64,000 nt of DNA, from the NCBI RefSeq assembly GCF_024623065.1, contig NZ_JANJZR010000008.1:31387-95386 (forward strand), written 5' to 3'. Source of the DNA: Bacteroides acidifaciens (GTDB lineage Bacteria > Bacteroidota > Bacteroidia > Bacteroidales > Bacteroidaceae). This document shows positions 27,883 through 34,526 of the stretch, piece by piece. Made by a program: the position numbers and the translations under genes. Position 1 is the first letter of the stretch; each line of letters begins with the position of its first letter. The notes under the pieces are model-generated. The model searched no databases, was not told where the DNA came from, and was given only the letters and a program-made list of their open reading frames with translations.

Positions 27883-28656
27883 ATGAATAGAATTAATCAA
27901 CTTTTCAATAGCAATAAGAAAGATATATTATCCGTTTATTTCTGTGCCGGCGATCCTACGTTAGACGGTACTGCCAATGTAATCCGTACACTCGAAAAGC
28001 ACGGAGTCAGTATGATTGAAATCGGGCTCCCCTTCAGCGATCCGATGGCAGACGGCATCGTCATTCAGAATGCGGCTACCCGGGCGTTGCGCAACGGCAT
28101 GTCCCTGAAACTTCTTTTTGAACAATTGCGCGACATTCGCAAAGATGTGAGTATACCACTTGTATTTATGGGATACTTGAATCCAATCATGCAGTTCGGA
28201 TTTGAGAACTTCTGCCGTCAATGCGTGGAATGTGGTATTGACGGAGTTATCATCCCCGATCTTCCTTTCCGTGATTATCAGGAACAATACCGTATCATCG
28301 CCGAACGCTACAACATCAAAGTCGTCATGCTTATCACACCGGAAACCAGCGAAGAACGGGTACGTGAAATTGACGGACATACAGACGGTTTCATCTATAT
28401 GGTTTCGTCTGCAGCAACCACCGGGGCACAGCAGGACTTCGACGAACAGAAACGGTCTTACTTCAAGAAGATAGAAGATATGCATCTGGATAATCCGCTG
28501 ATGGTAGGATTCGGAATCTCTAACAAAGCGACTTTTCAAGCAGCTTGCGAACATGCTTCGGGAGCAATTATAGGCAGCAAATTTGTCACTTTACTTGAAG
28601 AAGAAAAAGAACCGGAAAAAGCCATCCTCAAATTGAAGGAAGCACTGAAAAAATAA
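27883..28656 (+). CDS. trpA: Tryptophan synthase alpha chain
   Basis: Cleaves indole-3-glycerol phosphate to indole and glyceraldehyde-3-phosphate. The catalytic Glu lies in MIEIGLPFSDPMADG, Asp in DGVIIPDLPFRDY, and GFGISNKATFQ binds phosphate. At 257 residues it is slightly shorter than the E. coli protein (268). It is the last gene of the trp operon. Confidence 0.96.
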   Translation: MNRINQLFNSNKKDILSVYFCAGDPTLDGTANVIRTLEKHGVSMIEIGLPFSDPMADGIVIQNAATRALRNGMSLKLLFEQLRDIRKDVSIPLVFMGYLNPIMQFGFENFCRQCVECGIDGVIIPDLPFRDYQEQYRIIAERYNIKVVMLITPETSEERVREIDGHTDGFIYMVSSAATTGAQQDFDEQKRSYFKKIEDMHLDNPLMVGFGISNKATFQAACEHASGAIIGSKFVTLLEEEKEPEKAILKLKEALKK

Positions 28657-28666
28657 AGATAGCGGC

Positions 28667-28735
28667 AGTAAGTAGCTAAAGTAACCAGGCTGGAAGTCAT
28701 CCTATAGCCCCGGGAACTTGAACTACTTACTTTTA
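28667..28735 (+). terminator. Stem-loop after trpA
   Basis: AGTAAGTAG at 28667-28675 pairs with CTACTTACT at 28723-28731 and is followed by TTT. An internal CCAGGCTGG dyad lies in the loop. It is placed 10 bp after the trpA stop and is probably the operon terminator. Confidence 0.6.
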
Positions 28736-28859
28736 AAGATGCAAGAACTCTTTCTTTTAAATTGTCGGTTATTCCCGTATAAATATTCAGATTTACAACA
28801 TTTTTGCACAAACTGCAAACAAATTCATCATTTACTATTCATAATTTGTAATTAATCGG

Positions 28860-28867
28860 TATCTTTG
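28860..28867 (+). promoter_or_regulatory. Candidate asparaginase promoter (-7 element)
   Basis: TATCTTTG is an exact -7 match 23 bp before the ATG at 28890, implying a very short leader. No well-spaced -33 box is present. It suggests the asparaginase gene is separate from the trp operon. Confidence 0.5.
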
Positions 28868-28889
28868 TCAGCGTTTTAACAGAAATTCA

Positions 28890-29936
28890 ATGATTATGAA
28901 AGTAGATACTCCTTCTGTTTTGCTAATTTACACGGGTGGAACTATCGGAATGATAGAAAATCCTGAAACGGGTGCTTTAGAGAACTTCAATTTCGACCAT
29001 CTGCTCAAGCATGTTCCTGAGCTGAAAAGATTCAATTACCGCATCTCTTCCTATCAATTCGAGCCACCTCTCGACTCTTCGGATATGGAGCCTGCTTATT
29101 GGGCAAAACTGGTAAAGATTATCAATTATAATTACGAGCATTTTGATGGCTTCGTCATTCTTCACGGGACAGATACCATGGCTTACACTGCTTCCGCTTT
29201 AAGCTTTATGCTCGAAAACCTGAGCAAACCTGTTATCCTCACCGGTTCGCAGCTTCCTATCGGAACTTTACGGACGGATGGAAAAGAAAATCTGATTACC
29301 GCTATTGAAATCGCCGCCGCCAAGAACCCGGATGGAACAGCTATTGTTCCTGAAGTATGTATATTCTTCGAGAATCACTTGATGCGCGGCAACCGCACCA
29401 CAAAAATCAACGCGGAAAACTTCAACGCATTCCGATCTTTCAACTACCCGCCGTTGGCGCGCGTAGGTATTCATATCAAATACGAACCTAACCTTATCCG
29501 TAAACCTGACCCTAGCAAACCGCTAAAACCACATTATCTGTTTGATACGAATGTGGTCATACTGACGCTTTTTCCCGGCATTCAGGAGAGCATCGTGACC
29601 TCGCTCCTGCATGTTCCCGGACTGAAGGCAGTGGTCATGAAGACCTTCGGTTCAGGAAACGCACCGCAAAAAGAATGGTTTATCCGCCAATTAAAGGAAG
29701 CTACCGAACGAGGGATTATCATAGTCAACATCACCCAATGTGCTTCGGGAGCCGTGGAAATGGGACGCTACGAGACGGGGATGCATCTTCTGGAAGCCGG
29801 AGTTATCAGTGGATACGACAGCACTCCCGAATGTGCTATTACCAAATTAATGTTTTTACTAGGACATGGATTATCCAATCAGGATATCCGGTACAAAATG
29901 AACTCCTGTCTAATAGGAGAAATCACCAAACTCTGA
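28890..29936 (+). CDS. ansA: L-asparaginase, type I (cytosolic)
   Basis: Hydrolyses asparagine to aspartate and ammonia. The first catalytic Thr lies in LLIYTGGTIGM (near residue 15) and the second in ILHGTDTMAYTAS (near residue 95). It is 348 residues long with no signal peptide, fitting the cytosolic type I class. The start at 28890 (MIMKVDTPS) competes with an ATG at 28896 (MKVDTPS). It is preceded by its own -7 element. Confidence 0.94.
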   Translation: MIMKVDTPSVLLIYTGGTIGMIENPETGALENFNFDHLLKHVPELKRFNYRISSYQFEPPLDSSDMEPAYWAKLVKIINYNYEHFDGFVILHGTDTMAYTASALSFMLENLSKPVILTGSQLPIGTLRTDGKENLITAIEIAAAKNPDGTAIVPEVCIFFENHLMRGNRTTKINAENFNAFRSFNYPPLARVGIHIKYEPNLIRKPDPSKPLKPHYLFDTNVVILTLFPGIQESIVTSLLHVPGLKAVVMKTFGSGNAPQKEWFIRQLKEATERGIIIVNITQCASGAVEMGRYETGMHLLEAGVISGYDSTPECAITKLMFLLGHGLSNQDIRYKMNSCLIGEITKL

Positions 29937-29959
29937 TAAGATACAAATATATTCATTAT

Positions 29960-30013
29960 AATCCCTTATTTCTTCGACTTACAGATTCCTGTAGAAGAGA
30001 AGATTAAGGGATT
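29960..30013 (+). terminator. Stem-loop after ansA
   Basis: AATCCCTTA at 29960-29968 pairs with TAAGGGATT at 30005-30013, with a smaller TTACAG...CTGTAG dyad in the loop. T-content after the stem is modest (TCTCATTTC). Confidence 0.5.
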
Positions 30014-30119
30014 TCTCATTTCATTTGCACAGAGTTTCAACCAATCTCGAAAGAACTGATATAGAACCAAACCGGAAGTGTGTATTTATTTGAAGACTAA
30101 TGGCCGATATACGGAGATT

Positions 30120-30377
30120 ATGATATGAATGACGTCGTTCTCCTGATTATCAAAGAAAGATTTCCATCAACAAAGATAACAAGACACAAGAATTCAAACT
30201 AAGCCTTGACTTGTCTGCCGCCTGAGCTACCAAGAATATCGGAGTTGCCATAGGACTCAATCACAATTATCAAGCTCCATATGTGCGGGATGCCCTGCTA
30301 AAATCATCAAGACATACAATTTTGAAACAAAAGAATGGAGAAAAGTAGAAAAAGCCTCTATCAGTAACTATAAATAA
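30120..30377 (+). pseudogene. Decayed coding remnant of unknown family
   Basis: Two adjoining frames show protein-like composition but are broken by stops and a frame change. One reads KISINKDNKTQEFKLSLDL, a stop, then NIGVAIGLNHNYQAP. The next frame reads IKTYNFETKEWRKVEKASIS and ends TAA at 30375-30377. No family was recognised. It could be the 3' end of an ancient gene or chance. Confidence 0.35.
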
Positions 30378-30412
30378 TGAGAATAACTGCGTAATATACC
30401 TCATATAGGTGA

Positions 30413-30443
30413 TTGTGGCACATACTGAAACACACTATCTTTG
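30413..30443 (+). promoter_or_regulatory. Consensus promoter with no gene downstream
   Basis: ATTG (30413-30416), a 19-bp spacer, then TATCTTTG (30436-30443) and C. This is among the best promoter matches in the window, yet no open frame follows before a terminator at 30513-30547. Confidence 0.7.
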
Positions 30444-30449
30444 CAGTAT

Positions 30450-30547
30450 CAGAATTGAATTAATTAGTCATAATTTTATTACGTAGCCACATTTAAGTAA
30501 AATGAAATAGAGTCCTGCCGAAGCGATTTCGTCGGGATTTTGTTTTT
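30450..30547 (+). ncRNA. Candidate small RNA, about 98 nt
   Basis: The segment is bounded by the consensus promoter at 30413-30443 and by an intrinsic terminator: TCCTGCCGAA pairs with TTCGTCGGGA (one mismatch, one wobble) from 30513, followed by TTTTGTTTTT to 30547. The only ATG is followed two codons later by a stop, so it does not code for protein. The 5' half is AT-rich and unstructured. The exact start is inferred from promoter geometry. Confidence 0.5.
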
Positions 30548-30549
30548 AA

Positions 30550-31087
30550 GAGCCTGTTTAAATTTTCCTGAGATTATGTTAGATAGGCTTTACCGACCTG
30601 TTTTTATTCGTCACATAGTCTCCGTCATGCTCCTCACAACAACAGAAAATATACTCGAAAGCAACTCTCAAAACTGTGTCGGGCAAAACTCGGAGCAGGA
30701 TCTTAATAACCCACTTTTCATTCATTAATAGAAAAGTTCTCTTTCATTAATTGTAAACTTCTTATTATCAGCATGTAAACTTATTTTTCGTTAACCGTAA
30801 TCTATAAACGCAAGCTTCGTTTATAAAAACAAAGGCTTTGATTATAAAAACGAAGCTTGCAATTATATAATCAAAGCTTGCGTTTATAGTTTGCATCGAA
30901 TGAAAAGAAAGTTTCCTTCCTGTCCGAAGGAACTTTATACTTAATGGGCGGGAAGTTTTCTATTAATAGCCAAGAGCGCAACTGTTAATATCCCTTCCGC
31001 CAACTACAGACGGACGCGACAAGAAGAGCCGGGGTAAGTTAAAATATCAGCTATAAAATTATGACTGAAGAGAATTTAAACAGGCTC
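30550..31087. mobile_element. MITE-like non-coding element with terminal inverted repeats
   Basis: The ends are GAGCCTGTTTAAATT on the left and its exact reverse complement on the right (15/15; 20/23 when extended). TAA flanks both sides (30547-30549 and 31088-31090), as expected of a 3-bp target duplication. The 538-bp interior has no credible gene; a 62-codon frame at its left is not protein-like. The interior holds nested palindromes, including CATTAATAGAAAAGTT near 30722 and an inverted partner near 30960. It lies immediately after the T-run of the small RNA terminator. The transposase source is not in the window. Confidence 0.6.
30802..30889. repeat. 21-bp palindromic tandem modules forming a giant hairpin
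   Basis: Outer 16-bp arms CTATAAACGCAAGCTT (30802-30817) and AAGCTTGCGTTTATAG (30874-30889) are perfect reverse complements. Between them the sequence divides into modules of about 21 bp, each centred on AAGCTT or AAGGCTTT with an AT-rich tail (TTTATAAAAA, TGATTATAAAAA). Each module is itself partly palindromic. Related TGTAAACTT units lie just upstream. Confidence 0.7.
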
Positions 31088-31148
31088 TAAATGATATTCT
31101 ATAATCCCGACAAGACCAGGATATGTATACGCAGGTTTATTTCAAAAT

Positions 31149-31404
31149 AAAAAAACGAGTCAATTCCTTTATGGAACCACCCGCCTCACATCAGAAAAGC
31201 CTTAAAGGCTTTTCTTTTCATTACCTCCTTTTCCTGAAAACCAATCTTCTTTGTACCCTAAAATGTCTTACCTATTGTTATCCTTTTACCTTCCATTAAA
31301 AACTTTCCTATTGAACTAAAAACTTTAATACCTTAAATTTATTGTCTTATCTAATACCTTCATATTTTCTTTTACCTTATAAACTAATAGCAATTTCCCA
31401 ATTG
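31149..31404 (-). ncRNA. Candidate structured RNA, about 255 nt, minus strand
   Basis: The promoter at 31410-31440 predicts a start near 31404. The RNA would begin with a small hairpin (GCAATT / AATTGC, 31390-31405), then a purine-rich region with many AAGGTA words. Next comes a strong hairpin GAAAAGCC TTTAA GGCTTTTC (31193-31215). It ends in a GGTTCC / GGAATT stem followed by CTCG and seven T residues (31149-31155 on the plus strand as A). An AGGAGGTAATG sequence inside could start an 11-residue peptide (MKRKAFKAFLM). No longer frame exists. The family is not identified. Confidence 0.5.
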
Positions 31405-31409
31405 CCCTG

Positions 31410-31440
31410 CAAAGGTACGAATAAATTCCGTGTGCGCAAA
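31410..31440 (-). promoter_or_regulatory. Consensus minus-strand promoter downstream of the luxR-type gene
   Basis: On the minus strand: TTTG (31437-31440), a 19-bp spacer, then TACCTTTG (31410-31417) and C. It matches the Bacteroides consensus exactly and drives the candidate RNA to its left, not the regulator gene, whose stop is upstream at 31471. Confidence 0.7.
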
Positions 31441-31470
31441 CGGTTTTATATTTAATAACATTTCATCAGA

Positions 31471-32082
31471 CTATAAGCCCTTCACATCACTCAGCGTAAC
31501 CAGTTTATTTACAATAGCATAAATAGTCAGACCGGCTGCACTATGTATTTGCAATTTTTTACTAATATTTCTCCTGTGAGTGATGACTGTATGAATAGAC
31601 AAAAACAGCTTTTCTGCAATTTCCTTATTCGTCATTCCTTTCACCACACAAATTACAATTTCTTTCTCCCGTTGGCTGAGTGCATCCTGACTATCTGTTT
31701 CTTCTTCCTGAGAAACCATATCCAGCAAACCTGCAATCTTCTTGGAAAGAATTTCCAAATCGTCAAAGATAGAAATAGACTCATCGTACTTGCCCAACAA
31801 AGAAGCATCTACAAAAGAAGTGACCAAAGCTATCACACGTATTATTTTACCAGACGTTTCTTCCCGGAACTTAGCTACATCGAAATAATCACCGAAAGCC
31901 GGATTGACAATCAGCATGTCAGGACATTGCGTCCGGACACAATCATGCAACGCCTCAACGGACAACAATTCTATGGGTTGCATCTTCACATTAGAAAGAC
32001 GTTTCAAGGCGGCAGTCAATCCACCACGAATAATCACAGAGTTCTCTGCAATCGCTATCCGAACAACTTCGTTATTTTTCAT
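31471..32082 (-). CDS. LuxR/NarL-type response-regulator-like transcription factor with degenerate receiver
   Basis: The C-terminal HTH is clear (LSQREKEIVICVVKGMTNKEIAEKL, then VITHRRNISKKL). The N-terminal receiver-like domain starts VRIAIAENSVIIRGGL, with Glu-Asn where an acidic pair is normal. The expected phospho-acceptor Asp is Asn60 (PDMLIVNPAF), and no clear conserved Lys is seen. It is therefore probably not controlled by phosphorylation. At 203 residues it is complete. Its start overlaps the end of the upstream di-iron protein gene by 11 bp, so the two are translationally coupled and probably act together, for example in nitrosative or oxidative stress. Confidence 0.88.
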   Translation of the reverse strand: MKNNEVVRIAIAENSVIIRGGLTAALKRLSNVKMQPIELLSVEALHDCVRTQCPDMLIVNPAFGDYFDVAKFREETSGKIIRVIALVTSFVDASLLGKYDESISIFDDLEILSKKIAGLLDMVSQEEETDSQDALSQREKEIVICVVKGMTNKEIAEKLFLSIHTVITHRRNISKKLQIHSAAGLTIYAIVNKLVTLSDVKGL

Positions 32083-32776
32083 TTTCTCTAATTCTCCTTT
32101 CCAGATTCAGAATAGCAGGAACAAAAATATAATCTTCCACCTTACAATGAGACTCCAAGCCCGCCTCACAGGCATAAATATCGAAAAGAGCCGCATTAAG
32201 AAGATTTTCATTGGCTTTGGCAGGACAATATTTGATAATAATGTTCTTTAGTTCCGTCAGCTTCTCCCCTACCTGATCATGGTGTTTGGAGAATGTACTA
32301 ATCTGATAATTCTTCGGAGCATTTCCTGCAATCAACGCATCCACATACTTGAAAACAGTCTTCTCTTCATAATCCATATGCTTGCGTACTTCGCGCGTAT
32401 ATTCATCAAAAAACTTCAGAATAAGAAATGCGACATCATCCTGAGAACAGTCAATAGCCTCAATCAGTTTACGCCGGATAGCAGGAAGAGAAAAATCAAG
32501 AAAATAACTATGCGCTTGCCGCAGATAGTCTATCAGCCCGGGGATCGAAATATTATCTTTATCACCATTCAGGCGGGAAAAGCCCTCTGTTATGAAGTTG
32601 ACTACAATCAGAAACGTCTGGCAGTCTACACTGTTCTGCTCACAGACTTCTTTTACTGTTTTATCTCCGAAACCCAAGGATAGTCCGAAACGGCTCATCA
32701 CTTGCAATAAAGAATAGTCATCACTGATAAGATCGATCATCTTATCTGTTGATTTATATTTTTGTAAATTATCCAT
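32072..32776 (-). CDS. ric: RIC-type di-iron protein (repair of iron centres)
   Basis: Hemerythrin-like protein of the YtfE/ScdA family, which repairs Fe-S clusters damaged by nitric oxide or oxidants. The hemerythrin helices carry the expected ligands: His in LRQAHSYFLDF, His and Glu in KHMDYEEKTVF, His in STFSKHHDQVG, and His and Glu in ESHCKVEDYIFVPA. The N-terminal segment of about 75 residues differs from the usual DUF542 cysteine motif: VKEVCEQNSVDCQTF has two Cys but not the classic adjacent arrangement. It is 234 residues long and overlaps the downstream luxR-type gene. Confidence 0.82.
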   Translation of the reverse strand: MDNLQKYKSTDKMIDLISDDYSLLQVMSRFGLSLGFGDKTVKEVCEQNSVDCQTFLIVVNFITEGFSRLNGDKDNISIPGLIDYLRQAHSYFLDFSLPAIRRKLIEAIDCSQDDVAFLILKFFDEYTREVRKHMDYEEKTVFKYVDALIAGNAPKNYQISTFSKHHDQVGEKLTELKNIIIKYCPAKANENLLNAALFDIYACEAGLESHCKVEDYIFVPAILNLERRIRENEK

Positions 32777-32932
32777 TGATACCTACTTTATATTAGAGGC
32801 TACAAAGGAACGGAATATTTCACTGAAATACAATCATCATTTATAGGTATTTTGAACCATTACAAAATCCCAAATACCAATTACATGCTACTATTTTACA
32901 TCACAAGTATAGGTGAACTTGTCTTTTTTTAG

Positions 32933-32940
32933 TAATTTTG
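32933..32940 (+). promoter_or_regulatory. Candidate promoter of the AICAR transformylase gene (-7 element)
   Basis: TAATTTTG is an exact -7 match 42 bp upstream of the start codon, preceded by a T7 run. No correctly spaced TTTG box is present. Confidence 0.5.
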
Positions 32941-32982
32941 TCGCTATCAATTTGTAATTAATAACTCGTAATAATCAATAAA

Positions 32983-34158
32983 ATGGCAAACGAACTCGAA
33001 TTGAAATACGGCTGCAACCCTAATCAAAAACCTGCCCGTATTTTTATGAAAGAAGGTGAACTCCCCATCGAAGTACTGAACGGACGTCCCGGTTACATCA
33101 ATCTGCTGGATGCATTCAACAGTTGGCAATTGGTAAAGGAGCTGAAAGAAGCTACCGGACTACCGGCTGCCGCTTCCTTTAAACATGTCAGTCCGGCGGG
33201 TGCCGCCGTCGCAGTGGAAATGAGCGATACGCTGAAAAAGATTTATTTTGTAGATGACGTAAAACTGTCACCGCTGGCAACAGCATATGCACGTGCACGC
33301 GGCGCAGACCGCATGTCGTCTTATGGAGATTTTATCGCATTGTCCGATACTTGCGACGAAGAGACAGCACGCATCATTAATCGTGAAGTGTCCGATGGCG
33401 TTATTGCACCGGATTATACTCCCGAAGCTCTGGAAATCCTGAGAAATAAAAGAAAAGGTACATATAATGTAATAAAGATAGACCCTGCCTATCGTCCGGC
33501 TCCTATCGAACACAAAGATGTGTTCGGCGTGACTTTCGAACAAGGTAGAAACGAACTGAAAATTGACGAAAGCCTTTTGAAAGAGATGCCCACAGCCAAC
33601 AAAGAAATTCCGGCTGACGCAAAACGTGATTTGATTATTGCCCTAATCACTTTGAAATATACACAATCCAACTCCGTATGTTATGCAAAGGACGGACAGG
33701 CGATTGGTATCGGTGCAGGTCAACAATCCCGCATTCACTGTACGCGTCTGGCAGGCAACAAAGCAGATATATGGTATTTACGCCAGCACCCGAAGGTGAT
33801 GAATCTGCCATGGATCGAGAAGATTCGTCGTGCCGACCGCGACAATACCATCGACGTATATATTTCAGAAGACCACGAAGATGTATTGGCAGACGGCGTT
33901 TGGCAACTGTTCTTCACTGAAAAGCCGGAAGTGCTGACCCGCGAAGAAAAACGCGCTTGGCTGGACACCATGACAGGAGTAGCCTTAGGTTCGGATGCTT
34001 TCTTCCCGTTTGGAGATAATATCGAAAGAGCACATAAGAGCGGGGTAAGCTACATTGCACAACCGGGCGGTTCTGTACGTGACGACCATGTTATCAGCAC
34101 TTGCGACAAGTATAATATGGCAATGGCATTTACGGGTATCCGCTTGTTCCACCATTAA
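32983..34158 (+). CDS. Stand-alone AICAR transformylase (PurH C-terminal-type)
   Basis: Phosphoribosylaminoimidazolecarboxamide formyltransferase without the IMP cyclohydrolase (MGS-like) domain. It begins at the transformylase domain (ELELKYGCNPNQKPARIF). It has the catalytic Lys-His in SFKHVSPAGAA, then SNSVCYAKDGQAIGIGAGQQSR and the C-terminal GGSVRDDHVI. It is 391 residues long against about 510 for bifunctional PurH. The expected reaction formylates AICAR with 10-formyl-tetrahydrofolate in purine synthesis. Whether a full PurH also exists elsewhere cannot be seen. Confidence 0.9.
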   Translation: MANELELKYGCNPNQKPARIFMKEGELPIEVLNGRPGYINLLDAFNSWQLVKELKEATGLPAAASFKHVSPAGAAVAVEMSDTLKKIYFVDDVKLSPLATAYARARGADRMSSYGDFIALSDTCDEETARIINREVSDGVIAPDYTPEALEILRNKRKGTYNVIKIDPAYRPAPIEHKDVFGVTFEQGRNELKIDESLLKEMPTANKEIPADAKRDLIIALITLKYTQSNSVCYAKDGQAIGIGAGQQSRIHCTRLAGNKADIWYLRQHPKVMNLPWIEKIRRADRDNTIDVYISEDHEDVLADGVWQLFFTEKPEVLTREEKRAWLDTMTGVALGSDAFFPFGDNIERAHKSGVSYIAQPGGSVRDDHVISTCDKYNMAMAFTGIRLFHH

Positions 34159-34239
34159 AAACATCCCCTATAAAAGTGAAGATTTACAGTTGTCAATCCC
34201 AACTTTTAGCAATGTCAAAGTAAACTTTTTACTTTATAT

Positions 34240-34288
34240 ATCCCCATTTATAATGAGAATGAAACATTTATTCCATTATAAATGGGGA
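34240..34288. terminator. Perfect 16-bp hairpin after the AICAR transformylase gene
   Basis: ATCCCCATTTATAATG at 34240-34255 pairs with its exact complement at 34273-34288. The stem can be extended by ACTTTATA (34231-34238) with TATAAAGT (34300-34307). It lies in the 368-bp gap between convergent genes (34159-34526), where no gene is seen. There is no T-run on either side, so termination is plausible but not certain. Confidence 0.55.
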
Positions 34289-34526
34289 TTTCCTAATTTA
34301 TAAAGTACACCCTGTCTTTGCGACATTACATAAAAAAAGAGGACTTTATCCAATGAACCGGAATGTCTCTTATTGAAATTTCTTTTCTTCTTCGAGAAGC
34401 GTATTGTCCGGCGGGGCATACAACAAAGCGGATAAAAGTATCACTACTTTCACCCGCTTCTGACTTAACCTGAATTTGACCTAAATATTACAATCCTAAT
34501 GAAAACTGATTATCAGGAAACATCCT

